From Actinoallomurus soli (lineage in GTDB: Bacteria > Actinomycetota > Actinomycetes > Streptosporangiales > Streptosporangiaceae), in the NCBI RefSeq assembly GCF_024055715.1, contig NZ_JAMXMV010000003.1:496001-560000 (forward strand): a stretch of 64,000 bases of DNA, read 5' to 3'. The notes beneath the pieces were generated by a model that did no database searches, was not told where the DNA came from, and saw only the letters and a list, made by a program, of their open reading frames with translations. The position numbers were made by a program, and so were the translations under genes. Positions within the stretch are counted from its first letter, which is position 1; every line of letters begins with the position of its first letter. Positions 1 through 8,954 of the stretch are shown here, one piece after another.

Positions 1-1376
1 GACTCCGCGGACAGCTCACGCGACACCCGGCGGACGGCGCTCCGGAGAATGACCAGGCAGTCGTCCCGGGTCAGATCGCGCACCCTGCGGCGCATCATCG
101 TGTACGCCAGCAGCCGCAGCAGCATCTCCTTCTGCCGGCCACGCGGCTCGACCAGCAGCTTCTTCGCCTCCTGCCGCCGCCAGAGCATCACCTGGCAGAT
201 CTCTCCGTACAGGTCGGAACGGCTGCCCGGCAGCACCCCGTGGAACCGGTGCACGTTGGCGACCATCGTCAGCAGCAGCGGATTGGCGGTCAGCTCATAG
301 ATGCTGGGCGACTCGCGCAGCCGGGTGAGGAGCGTCTCCGCGCCCTCTCGGGAACGGGCGAGGAAATCGTCGGCCACTTCGGCGGAGGCGTGTCGTTCGA
401 TCGCGACGTACCAGCCATGAACGAACCGGGAGATCTGGTCGTCCGTGAACCTCCGGGTCTGCAGAACCGTGGCCCCGTCGACGGGCGTGGCCTGATAGCC
501 GCGCGGGCGTGACGTGATGACGTAGTCGTTGTTCGGGTACTCGCGCGTCTGCCGCTCGATCCAGTCGGCCACGGCGCGACGGCCCTCCGGAGAGGCGATC
601 TCGTCGAGCCCGTCCAGGAGAACGACGCAGTTGCCGTCCCGCAGCTGCCGATCGAACCAGCCGGGCGGCTCGCTCCCGGCGAGCCGCCCGAGCGTGGTGG
701 ACAGCACCTCGGGCAGCCCGATCCGCGCCTCGCCGACGAGCGAGGCGGCGTGGTCACGGAGGAAGAGCAGGATCGGCACCGTACGGCGCCGGCCCTTCTG
801 CTCGCGGCAGATCCGCCGCGCCGTGTAGCGCAGGAGGGTGGTCTTCCCGCTTCCGGGGGCGCCGACGATCGCGACGACCACGGGGTCGGGCGCGTCGATG
901 AACTCGGAGATGGACCGCCGCTTCGCCGACTCCGGAACGGGGTCGGCGAGCAGGTCTTCGGGAATCTGGTTCGGGGCGCGGAGCGCGAGGCTTACGTCGA
1001 CGAAGACCTCATCGAGTTCCGGCGTGTAGAAGCCGGCCCGCGTCAGGCCCTTCTGGTCGATCTTCCGGAGGCTGCCGGCCAGATGCTCGAGGTAGCGGCG
1101 CTTGAACCGGGTGAATCGAATGCCCAGGGCGCGGTCCGCACCGTCGAGCCAGGATGCCCGCCTGCGCTGGACCAGATCGCGAACGAACCCGGCGACGAAC
1201 CGGCCGACGGTCAGCACGAGCCAATAGGCGACGAGCAGGAGTGCGGCGGTGGCCCAGTGCCGCCGGACGAAGTCCCGCCAGATCCCCGCCACCGCCGTCG
1301 GCGGGACCAAGAACGTCGCGAGCCAGGCCACCTTCGGCAGCCCGGTCCACAGGTCGCCGTTTTCCTTGGGGGGCAT
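1..1376 (-). CDS. Membrane-anchored NACHT-family NTPase (partial, C-terminus off the left edge)
   Basis: The frame is open from the ATG at 1376 to base 1. A strong AGGAGAG ribosome site precedes it, 25 bases after the eccC stop, so it is probably cotranscribed with eccC. Two hydrophobic helices lie near residues 15-33 and 41-65. A NACHT-type P-loop NTPase follows: Walker A GAPGSGKTT near residue 171, Walker B VVLLDGLDE near 250, then an ITSRPRGY sensor-like stretch. NACHT ATPases are signal-transduction switches, often in defence or regulated assemblies. The effector or C-terminal sensor region is missing, so the role is unknown. Placement beside type VII secretion genes suggests a link to that system, but this is inference. 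Confidence 0.82.
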   Translation of the reverse strand, partial: MPPKENGDLWTGLPKVAWLATFLVPPTAVAGIWRDFVRRHWATAALLLVAYWLVLTVGRFVAGFVRDLVQRRRASWLDGADRALGIRFTRFKRRYLEHLAGSLRKIDQKGLTRAGFYTPELDEVFVDVSLALRAPNQIPEDLLADPVPESAKRRSISEFIDAPDPVVVAIVGAPGSGKTTLLRYTARRICREQKGRRRTVPILLFLRDHAASLVGEARIGLPEVLSTTLGRLAGSEPPGWFDRQLRDGNCVVLLDGLDEIASPEGRRAVADWIERQTREYPNNDYVITSRPRGYQATPVDGATVLQTRRFTDDQISRFVHGWYVAIERHASAEVADDFLARSREGAETLLTRLRESPSIYELTANPLLLTMVANVHRFHGVLPGSRSDLYGEICQVMLWRRQEAKKLLVEPRGRQKEMLLRLLAYTMMRRRVRDLTRDDCLVILRSAVRRVSRELSAE

Positions 1377-1401
1377 CGTCGCGTTCTCTCCTGGGGGTGG
1401 G

Positions 1402-4400
1402 TCAGGTGTTCGACGGCCGCGTCCGCTCGACCGCGGGCTCGTCGGCATCGGTTCCGGGGGCGAGGGCCGTCTGGACCAGGCGATTACCGGCCCTCCGATC
1501 GACCAGCGTGCCGCGACCCGGCGGCAACGCCCGCGGGCGCACGTCGCCGAACAGCATGCCCTCGTCCCGGGGGCCGGACATGATCAATGCGGGGGTGGCC
1601 ATCTCGCGCAGCGCCTGGACGACGGGGTCGTACAGCGCACGAGACGCACCGTTGATCGACCGGGCGATGATGAGATGCAGCCCGACGTCACCGGCCTGCC
1701 GGATGAGTTCGGCGAGCGGCAGCAGCGGGTTGCCGGATGGTGTCGCGACGAACTCGTAGTCGTCGACGACCACGAACAGGTCCGGCCAGTTCCCCCATGA
1801 CCGGTCCCGCAGCTGTTGCGGGGTCAGGCTCGTCGGCGGCAGCCGATTCGTCAGCGCGGCCCGGACATCTTCGATCAGCTGTGCCGTGGCCGCCGACGAC
1901 ACCGCATAGCCGATGCGGTGCTCGGTGTCCGCCGCGTCCATCAGCAGGGACCGGCGGTAGTCGATGAAGACGAACCGCGCCTCCTCGGGCGTGTAGCGCT
2001 GGACGATCGAGTCGGCGATGAGCCGCAGCAGGTTCGACTTGCCGCACTCGGCATCCCCGAAGATCACGAAATGCGGATCCGCCGCGAAGTCGAGCAGGAC
2101 GGGCGCCAGGGCATCCTCGTCGAGGCCGATCGGCACGCGGTGGCCGGTCTCCCGCACCTGCGGCAGGGACGCCGGCCGCAGCGACGCGGGCAGCATCCGG
2201 ACCTTCGGAGCGGTCGGGCCCTGCCATGCTCCCGCCACCGTCTCGACCAGATGCCGCACCCCGTCGGGCAGGTCCTCGACGCTGGACCGGCCGTCGACGC
2301 GCGGCAGCGCGGCGAGGAAGTGCAGCCCCTCGTGCGTCAGGCCACGTCCCGGCCGCCCCTCGGGGACGTTCGCGGCCAGTTTCCGGTCGACCTCCGATTC
2401 GTACGGATCGCCGAGCCGGAACTCCAGCCGTGACCCGAACAGGTCGCGGATGCTCACCCGGAACTCCGACCACTTGTTCGCCGCCGCGATGACGTGGATG
2501 CCGTAGCCCAGGCCGCGGGCGGCCAGGTCGATGATGGTCGATTCGATGTTCTCGAACTCATTGCGGACGGTGACCCAGTCTTCGACGACGAGGAACACGT
2601 CACCGAACCCGTCACCGGGGATCTGGCCCGAGGCGCGCATCCTCCGATAGGTCGCCATCCCATCGACGCCGTGTTCGGCGAAGTACCGCTCGCGGTCCTG
2701 CAGCAGCCTGGCGACGTCGGCCACCGTCCGGCGTACGCGCTCGCCCTCGAGACGCCCCGCGACACCGCCGACGTGCGGGAGGCGTTCGAGCGAGCGGAGT
2801 GTCCCGCCGCCGAACGCGAGGCAGTAGAACTGCACCTCCTGCGGCGTATGCGTCAACGCGAGCGAGGCGATGAGAGTGCGCAGCATGGTCGCCCAGCCGC
2901 TGCGCGGCGCGCCGACCACGGCGACATGACCCGCCGTCCCGGACAGGTCCAGCACCAACGGGTCACGGCGCTGCTCGAACGGGCGGTCGACGATGCCGAC
3001 CGCCGCGTGCAGCCGCCCGCGACGCTCCCATCCCACCGTGGTGAAGCCGTGTTCGGGAGTGGCCCGCAGGTCGGGCAGCAGCTCGTCCAGCGTGACGGAT
3101 TCGGCCAGCGGGGGCAGCCAGATCGCGCGCGCCGGGGAGCCCTGGCCGGCCAGACGGCGGACCGCGACGTCGAGGAAGGTCTCCGCGCTCTCCTCGCCAT
3201 CCCCCGGATCCGCCTGCGGAGGATCCGCGACGACCTGCGGGCGGACCTCTTCCGCGACGAACGGCATGATCTGCTCGACCGCGCGCGGCCCGGCCGGCGC
3301 GCGGCCGCCTGCGCCGTCCCGCGGGTAGGCCCCGGAGACGTACGCCGCCCTGAACCGGATCATCTCCTCGGTGCCGGCCTTCAGGTATCCGTTACCGGGT
3401 GCCTGTGGCAGTTCGTACGCATCGGGAACGCCGAGCACGACCCGCGACTCCATCGCCGAGAACGTGCGCAGGCCGATGCGGTAGGACAGGTGGGTGTCCA
3501 GACCGCGCAGCTTGCCCTCCTCCAGGCGCTGGGAGGCCAGCAGCAGGTGCACCCCCAGCGACCGGCCGAGCCGGCCGATCATCACGAACAGCTCGATGAA
3601 GTCCGGCTTGGCGGTCAGCAGCTCTGAGAACTCATCGAAGACGATCACCAGGGTCGGCATCGGTTCGAGCAGCGCGCCCTGCTCGCGCGCGTTCTCGTAG
3701 TCGCGCAGTGAGGCGTAGTTCCCGGCGGCCCGCAGCGACTCCTGGCGCCGCACCATCTCGCCCTGCAGCGCTTCGTACGTGCGGTCCACCAGCGGGAGAT
3801 CGTCCTTGAGGCCGGTGATGACGCCCGAGACGTGCGGCAGGCCGTCCATGCCGAGGAACGTCGCACCACCGTTGAAATCGACGAGCAGGAAGTTGAGCGC
3901 CTCGGGCGCGTGCGTCATCGCCAGGCTCACGACGAGCGTGCGCAGCAACTCCGACTTTCCGGAACCGGGCGTGCCGATGCACAGGCCGTGCGGGCCGAAA
4001 CCGCCCTGTGCGGATTCCTTGAGGTCCAGTTCGACCGGCCTGCCGTCCTCGCCCACACCGATCGGGACGCGCAGTCGCTGCCGGGGTGATCGCGGCCGCC
4101 AGAGCACGGCCGGGTCGATGGCCTCCACGCCGCTGATGCCGAGGAGGGCCGGCAGCGTCGTTCCCGCAGTCGACAGAGGCCCCTCGCCGAGGACGCCCGT
4201 CGTACTCGGCCGAAGCGGGGCAAGTTGCCGGGCGAGCGCCTCCGCCTGCGGAAATCCCACGTGATCCGGCTTCCACCGGACGTCGTCGGGTCCGTTCAGG
4301 TCCAGGATCCGCGCCCGCTCGTACGTGGCCTCCACCCGAAGCGTCGTTTCGTCGTCCGGCCAGTTCGTCGCGCCACTGAGGTCGATGACGCAGACCCCGG

Positions 4401-5418
4401 CGACGCCTTCGGTGGCGAGGACGGCCGTCGGCTCGACACCGCCGCCGTCCAGAATGACGACGTGCTGGGGTATCTCGGTGGGTTCTCGACGCGTGGAGAA
4501 CGGCGGGCGCTGCGTGAGCTCGGCGCCGAGGAGGCGTTCCAGCGTCGTCAGGCCGTCCGCGAAGAGCCGAGTAGGCCCGATCGCGTCACGCAGGGTCGGA
4601 TGGAGGACGTGCGGCAGCCATTTCATCCACTCCCAGTACGGCACGCGGTCCTTCGACGCGCACACTGAGATCCGCAGATCGGTCGGCGAGTGGAACGCCG
4701 CGAGCTGCATCACCAGCGCACGGACCATGCCGCATATCGCGTCCCGCTCGCCGGTGAGGACCACCCGGGCGAACATCGACGTCGATATGTTCATCGGCAG
4801 GTCCGGCAGGTGGGAATGGGTAGCCAGGAAACGCCGCAACGCGTCCTCGCTGACCGGGTCCAGTGCCTGGAGCGGGGCGACCTCCGGCGGCACGAGCCGC
4901 ACGGCGAGCGGCTGGCGTCCGGTTCCCACGCGTACCACGCCGAAATCGGCGTCGCCGTGCCGTCTCTCCCACAGCCGTGAGCCGGCCACGACCGACCACA
5001 GACGGGCCGGATCGGGGCTCTGCCACGTCGCCGCCGCTCGCTGCAGGCGCGCCGCCCGGCCGAGCTGTTCGTGGTGCACTCGGAGATACCGCAGATAGTC
5101 ACGGCGGGCGACCCGCGGCCGCACCTGCGCCGTGGTCCCACCGGTACCGCCGCGACCGATCTGATAGGCCACCATGCTCACCACGGCCAGGGCGAGGCTG
5201 ACGTTGGCGATTCTCAGGAGCAGGTCGACGCGGGCGTCGATGAGCAGCAGGGTCACGGTGGTGAGCCCTCCCGCCAGCGCCACGTAGACCAGTGCGTTCT
5301 GGAATGGGGCTCCGAGGCGTTTCGGCAGCTCAGGCGGGACTTCAAGGAAGAATTCGCCGCTCGGCCACTCAGGTCGAGGCCGTCGCGCCTTGCGGCGTAC
5401 GAGGATGGTGCTCGTCAC
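1402..5418 (-). CDS. eccC: Type VII secretion ATPase EccC (fused EccCa-EccCb)
   Basis: 1338 residues, the usual length for a fused EccC. The N-terminus has two close transmembrane helices (about residues 40-90), as expected for the membrane anchor. Three FtsK/SpoIIIE ATPase domains follow. The first has Walker A GTPGSGKSE near residue 481, the third GDAECGKSN near 1121. The second P-loop (GAPRSGWAT near 834) lacks the lysine, matching the known pattern in which the first domain does most hydrolysis and later ones bind substrate signals. EccC is the motor that drives WXG100/ESX substrates across the membrane. eccD is divergent and the NACHT gene lies downstream. No esxA/esxB, eccB, eccE or mycP is in view. 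Confidence 0.95.
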   Translation of the reverse strand: MTSTILVRRKARRPRPEWPSGEFFLEVPPELPKRLGAPFQNALVYVALAGGLTTVTLLLIDARVDLLLRIANVSLALAVVSMVAYQIGRGGTGGTTAQVRPRVARRDYLRYLRVHHEQLGRAARLQRAAATWQSPDPARLWSVVAGSRLWERRHGDADFGVVRVGTGRQPLAVRLVPPEVAPLQALDPVSEDALRRFLATHSHLPDLPMNISTSMFARVVLTGERDAICGMVRALVMQLAAFHSPTDLRISVCASKDRVPYWEWMKWLPHVLHPTLRDAIGPTRLFADGLTTLERLLGAELTQRPPFSTRREPTEIPQHVVILDGGGVEPTAVLATEGVAGVCVIDLSGATNWPDDETTLRVEATYERARILDLNGPDDVRWKPDHVGFPQAEALARQLAPLRPSTTGVLGEGPLSTAGTTLPALLGISGVEAIDPAVLWRPRSPRQRLRVPIGVGEDGRPVELDLKESAQGGFGPHGLCIGTPGSGKSELLRTLVVSLAMTHAPEALNFLLVDFNGGATFLGMDGLPHVSGVITGLKDDLPLVDRTYEALQGEMVRRQESLRAAGNYASLRDYENAREQGALLEPMPTLVIVFDEFSELLTAKPDFIELFVMIGRLGRSLGVHLLLASQRLEEGKLRGLDTHLSYRIGLRTFSAMESRVVLGVPDAYELPQAPGNGYLKAGTEEMIRFRAAYVSGAYPRDGAGGRAPAGPRAVEQIMPFVAEEVRPQVVADPPQADPGDGEESAETFLDVAVRRLAGQGSPARAIWLPPLAESVTLDELLPDLRATPEHGFTTVGWERRGRLHAAVGIVDRPFEQRRDPLVLDLSGTAGHVAVVGAPRSGWATMLRTLIASLALTHTPQEVQFYCLAFGGGTLRSLERLPHVGGVAGRLEGERVRRTVADVARLLQDRERYFAEHGVDGMATYRRMRASGQIPGDGFGDVFLVVEDWVTVRNEFENIESTIIDLAARGLGYGIHVIAAANKWSEFRVSIRDLFGSRLEFRLGDPYESEVDRKLAANVPEGRPGRGLTHEGLHFLAALPRVDGRSSVEDLPDGVRHLVETVAGAWQGPTAPKVRMLPASLRPASLPQVRETGHRVPIGLDEDALAPVLLDFAADPHFVIFGDAECGKSNLLRLIADSIVQRYTPEEARFVFIDYRRSLLMDAADTEHRIGYAVSSAATAQLIEDVRAALTNRLPPTSLTPQQLRDRSWGNWPDLFVVVDDYEFVATPSGNPLLPLAELIRQAGDVGLHLIIARSINGASRALYDPVVQALREMATPALIMSGPRDEGMLFGDVRPRALPPGRGTLVDRRAGNRLVQTALAPGTDADEPAVERTRPSNT

Positions 5419-5571
5419 GCGATCACTCCCGGACGCGCTCGAGCATAGGCGCGAACCACTGACGAACGGCTACGGATTCTGCCATTCTAGAAAAGGACGA
5501 CCCGCGACGCACCGGCTTCCACGGTCGTCATTTCCGAGTCCATCGGAACGACGTGGTGAGGACCGATCAGC

Positions 5572-6951
5572 ATGACAGAGGGTGAAGACCTCTGCCGGGT
5601 GACGATCGATGGCCCGCAACGTCGGCTGGACCTCGCTCTTCCCGTCGATGTGCCGTTCGCCGATCTGCTTCCCTTGATCCTCGATTATTCGGGCCGGGAC
5701 CTCGCCGAGGCGGGCCTCGAACACGACGGCTGGGTGCTGCAGCGCCTGGACGAGGCGCCGATCCAGGAGGCGATGACACCCGCCCAGATCGGGCTCACTC
5801 ACGGTGAGGTGCTGTTCCTGCGGCCGGCGATGCGGCAGTTCCCCGAACTGTCCGTCGATGAGACCGGCCGACGGGGGGAGGACGTCGAGGGGCCTTCGCC
5901 GGACTGGTCGTACGGCTACGTCCTGACCGTCGCCGCGTCGGTGCCCTCCGCCGCGGTCATCCTGCTGCTCCTCGGTGGCCCGCCGTGGGGCGCGCCGGCG
6001 GTCGTGGCGGCCGTGCTCTCCCTCGTGCTGATCTCCGTGGCCGCCGTCGCATGCCGGTTCGAGTGGACGGCCGGCGTCGGAGCGGTGTGCGGGCTGGGTG
6101 CCGTCCCCCCGGCATTCCTCGCCGGCTTCCTGGCCACCCTCCACACTCCGTCGATCGTCCGGGCGGGCCCTGAGCAGCTGTTGCTCGGCCTGTCCGCGAC
6201 CGGCCTGATCGCGGTGCTCGCCGCGGCGGTGACCGCTCGCCTCATCACGGTGTTCGCCGCCGTCGTGGGAACCGCGGTCGTGGGCGCGGCGGCGGCCGGT
6301 CTCGCCCTCGCCGTTCCCCGATTCTCCGGGGCGGAGGTCGCGGCGCTCACTCTCGCCGTCGTGCTGCCCGGCCACCGGCTGTTCCAGGCCGTGATCGGGC
6401 GAGTCCACACGCCCATGCCCCAGATCCCGGCCGGCTTGGAGGACACACCGGGGAAGCCGGCCCGTGCGCGCGCCGAGCGGCTCACGGAGGAACTGGTCAC
6501 CGGAGCGGCCGTCGCGGTGACCGCCGCCGTCTTCGCCGGCGACGGCGTCATGTCGTTCACGGCCCGCTGGCCCGCGAGGGTGACGTGCGCGGTCATCGCG
6601 GCGACGGCCCTCGCGCGGGTGCGCTCCGCCCACGATGACGTTCAGCGCCTCGCGTTCGCCCTCGCCGGAACGTCCGGCTTGATCTGGCTCGGCGTCGGTT
6701 TCTCCGATGGTCACGGGAATCTGCCCGCCTTCCTCTCCGTCGCCGTCCTCGTCGCCGGAGCGGGGGCGATCCTTCCCGCCTGCCTGTGGTCGCGCGACCG
6801 CCGACGCGCCGAACGCGGCCGGGTCCCGGTGGCCGTCGGCCTGCCGCCGGGACCGTCCCCGCTGTCCCGAACGGTCGGCATCGCCGAGGTCATGCTGACC
6901 GCGGCGGTCATCCCGCTGGCCCTGACGGTCGCGGGGGTCTTCACCGGTTGA
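5572..6951 (+). CDS. eccD: Type VII secretion integral membrane protein EccD
   Basis: 459 residues. The first ~95 residues form a YukD/ubiquitin-like domain (DLCRVTIDGPQRRLDLALP and onward). A linker and then about eleven hydrophobic helices from residue ~115 to the end follow, the EccD architecture. EccD forms the membrane vestibule of the type VII secretion pore. The ATG at 5572 has a GTGAGGA ribosome-site candidate upstream. It is divergent from eccC across 153 bases, so both could share a regulated promoter region. Confidence 0.92.
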   Translation: MTEGEDLCRVTIDGPQRRLDLALPVDVPFADLLPLILDYSGRDLAEAGLEHDGWVLQRLDEAPIQEAMTPAQIGLTHGEVLFLRPAMRQFPELSVDETGRRGEDVEGPSPDWSYGYVLTVAASVPSAAVILLLLGGPPWGAPAVVAAVLSLVLISVAAVACRFEWTAGVGAVCGLGAVPPAFLAGFLATLHTPSIVRAGPEQLLLGLSATGLIAVLAAAVTARLITVFAAVVGTAVVGAAAAGLALAVPRFSGAEVAALTLAVVLPGHRLFQAVIGRVHTPMPQIPAGLEDTPGKPARARAERLTEELVTGAAVAVTAAVFAGDGVMSFTARWPARVTCAVIAATALARVRSAHDDVQRLAFALAGTSGLIWLGVGFSDGHGNLPAFLSVAVLVAGAGAILPACLWSRDRRRAERGRVPVAVGLPPGPSPLSRTVGIAEVMLTAAVIPLALTVAGVFTG

Positions 6952-6973
6952 CCACCGCGGGCCGGCGCTTCCC

Positions 6974-7078
6974 CTACTTCTGCGCGGCTTCCTTCTCGAT
7001 GACGGCCAGTTCGACGCAGTTACCGCCATTGCCGGCGCTGTGGCTGCTCTTGCGCCAGGTGCCGCTGTTCACGACCAT
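6974..7078 (-). CDS. Short DUF397-domain protein
   Basis: 34 residues. It contains the DUF397 signature TWRKSSHSAGNGGNCVELA and stops soon after, so it is about half the usual DUF397 length (truncated or minimal). Its ATG overlaps the end of the upstream HTH regulator by 10 bases (ATGGTCGTGA), implying translational coupling. DUF397 proteins are almost always paired with DUF5753 helix-turn-helix regulators in actinomycetes and are thought to modulate them, with effects on development or antibiotic production (WhiJ/AbaA-type modules). Confidence 0.85.
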   Translation of the reverse strand: MVVNSGTWRKSSHSAGNGGNCVELAVIEKEAAQK

Positions 7079-7854
7079 CGCTCCTCCAACACCCTGCGGA
7101 TGAAGTCCCTCGACGCGTCGACGGGCAGGGCCCTCGACCGTATCGCCTCGTATATGTCGGACAGTGCCTGAATGTCCTCGACATCGTCGATGGTAAGTCC
7201 ACGAGCCGCCGTCTCCATGTACGCCAACTCGCTTCTGTCCGGAAGGGTAGCGATGGCGAACGCGCCAGCGGTGCCCGCTGGATGGACCGGACCGGGGACG
7301 ATGTGGACGGAGATGCGGTCCGACGGCAGGTTGAGCAGGTGTTCGAGCTGGCCCCGCATGACCTCTCGATCCCCGACCTCGTGGTAGAGGACGTACTCGG
7401 TCATCACGACGACCAGCCGTGGCGGTGGCGGGGCCTCTCGGGTGAGGATGCGCTGCCGACCGATGCGAGCCGCCACCGCCTCCGCGTCTCCGTACAGGAG
7501 GGCCGAGGCGTACTCATCGGTCTGGAGCAGGCCGTAGACGACCTGGTTCTCGTACGACCGGAGGAGGGTCGCCTGTTCTTCGACGGGCGGCCAGTCGAAC
7601 CAGACGGGGAAGGCCGCGTTCTTGACCAGCTCGTCCCAGAGAGAGGGCAGGGTGCCCCGCGTGTCGAGGAGCTCGTCGAGCCTGACGGAGATGCCTCTGT
7701 CGCAGCGGGTCTCCCCGCGCTCGATCTTCCCGATGTGAGACCCGGAAATCGGGACTTTTTCGGCTAGACGATCCTGAGAGAGGCCGGCCACGGTACGGAA
7801 TCGCCGCACCTCGCCACCGAACACTTTCAGCATCGGAGCCCTTCCGACGGTCAT
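7069..7854 (-). CDS. XRE-family HTH regulator with DUF5753 domain (WhiJ-like)
   Basis: 261 residues from the ATG at 7854, chosen because GGAGGAG sits just upstream; the longer frame to 7989 begins with non-conserved sequence. The N-terminal helix-turn-helix is around residues 10-65 (FRTVAGLSQDRLAEKVPISG). The rest is a DUF5753 sensor region with FPVWFDWPPVEEQATLLRSY and VVYGLLQTDEYASALL, typical of the family. It overlaps the DUF397 gene and is divergent from an ATPase, the classic three-part module. In other actinomycetes such modules repress development or secondary metabolism. The graspetide cluster lies immediately beyond. Confidence 0.9.
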   Translation of the reverse strand: MTVGRAPMLKVFGGEVRRFRTVAGLSQDRLAEKVPISGSHIGKIERGETRCDRGISVRLDELLDTRGTLPSLWDELVKNAAFPVWFDWPPVEEQATLLRSYENQVVYGLLQTDEYASALLYGDAEAVAARIGRQRILTREAPPPPRLVVVMTEYVLYHEVGDREVMRGQLEHLLNLPSDRISVHIVPGPVHPAGTAGAFAIATLPDRSELAYMETAARGLTIDDVEDIQALSDIYEAIRSRALPVDASRDFIRRVLEERWS

Positions 7855-7929
7855 CACCACTCCTCCTTCGCCTCGCCACCCGCGACAACCTGACCGCGCA
7901 TGCTCATGAATGGCCCTGCACCGGGATCG

Positions 7930-7943
7930 ACAGTTGTCACTGT
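7930..7943. promoter_or_regulatory. Inverted repeat in the divergent HTH/ATPase promoter region
   Basis: ACAGT-tgtc-ACTGT, with perfect 5-base arms, lies between the two divergent genes. It is a plausible operator for the HTH regulator. The arms are short, so chance occurrence is possible. Confidence 0.3.
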
Positions 7944-8026
7944 AAGTATCCACATTCATGCACGATGTAGCCAGTCCCGGATTCACCACAGACGGTGAGG
8001 CCTACAGCGAAAGACGAGGCACGGCG

Positions 8027-8443
8027 ATGACGGCTCTACAGACCGAGATGTGGACACCCCCGGACCGGTTCACCCTGGAAATGCATGCCTGTCCCGAAAA
8101 CGTCTATTTGGTGCGTCACTTGATGGACCAAGCCGTCGATTCATGGGGACTTACGGAGCTGCGCGACCTCGGCCGACTAGTACTGACCGAGCTCACCACG
8201 AACGCGGTCCGCCGGTATCCGGGAACTCTCGTCAACGTCTGGGTCGCCCGCCCGGGGCGTCCGCTGATCGAGGTCGGGGTCTGGGACCACGACAGCATGA
8301 CGATGCCGCGAATCATCAGTCCCGAGGCCGCCGACGAGACCGGCCGGGGGCTGTTCCTGATCCATCAACTCACGAACGGGCGACTCGGATGGCAGCCATC
8401 CCCTCACACGGGGAAGGTCGTCTGGGCTCGTTTTGGACCTTGA
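8027..8443 (+). CDS. ATP-binding protein, anti-sigma-factor kinase-like (HATPase_c_2)
   Basis: 138 residues from the ATG at 8027. It has the GHKL fold pattern of small actinomycete ATPases: an N box LVLTELTTNAVRR near residue 55, a G1-like VWDHDS segment, and a G2-like ETGRGLFLIHQLTNG. Such proteins resemble RsbW/SpoIIAB and may bind sigma factors or act with the neighbouring HTH and DUF397 proteins. It is the third member of that module and is divergent from the regulator. It sits about 240 bases upstream of the graspetide precursor, making it a candidate regulator of that cluster by position only. Confidence 0.85.
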   Translation: MTALQTEMWTPPDRFTLEMHACPENVYLVRHLMDQAVDSWGLTELRDLGRLVLTELTTNAVRRYPGTLVNVWVARPGRPLIEVGVWDHDSMTMPRIISPEAADETGRGLFLIHQLTNGRLGWQPSPHTGKVVWARFGP

Positions 8444-8680
8444 ACTCCCCCGTCTGGATGGGCTTTCGTCGCTCACACCTTCGAATCAACGTCCAGGCGG
8501 GGCCCCAAATCCGAAAAATGGCGATTCAGGTTGTCCGGACCAGAGCAATCCGGTCATCGCGTGGCGGAGCAGGGGACCTCTCGCCGCCACGGTACTTGCC
8601 AGAGTCAGGGACGAGAACGGATTCTACCTCCGGGGAGCGATCGGCCCTCCCGGCGTCCCCCGAAAAAGGGAGGCATACGA

Positions 8681-8947
8681 ATGACGGCAATTCAGCCACG
8701 TGAGCCATGGGCCATGCGACTGGTCACCGATCGACTGCCCGCCGGGCCGCCGTCGTACGCGTCGGTGCATTTGGACCCGACGACGCAGACCGCCCGCTAC
8801 TTCGACTTCACCGGGCAGCCGATCGAGATGGGCAGGCACGGCACATCGCGGACAAAGGGCACGGCGTCGGTGTCCGGCGGCGGCGATGGCAGGGATCCCC
8901 AGCCCCAGCGGCAGGACGACAACACGACCGACTACGAGTCGGACTGA
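8681..8947 (+). CDS. tgmA: ATP-grasp-modified RiPP precursor (graspetide precursor)
   Basis: 88 residues with an AAGGGAGG ribosome site before the ATG. The leader carries the family signature PWAMRLVTDRLP, then PPSYASVHLDPTTQTARYF, conserved in TgmA-type precursors. After GRHGTSRTKG the C-terminal ~28 residues are rich in Gly, Asp, Thr, Gln and Glu and end DDNTTDYESD. That is the probable core, with Thr/Ser hydroxyls as nucleophiles and Asp/Glu carboxylates as partners for side-chain ester rings. The ATP-grasp ligase starts 7 bases downstream. Core boundaries and ring topology cannot be read from sequence. Confidence 0.9.
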   Translation: MTAIQPREPWAMRLVTDRLPAGPPSYASVHLDPTTQTARYFDFTGQPIEMGRHGTSRTKGTASVSGGGDGRDPQPQRQDDNTTDYESD

Positions 8948-8954
8948 GGCGCCG

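Noticed and set aside
8433-8684. Small plus-strand open frame before the graspetide precursor
   Set aside because: No ribosome site, no recognisable motif and it runs into the precursor gene; treated as leader sequence.
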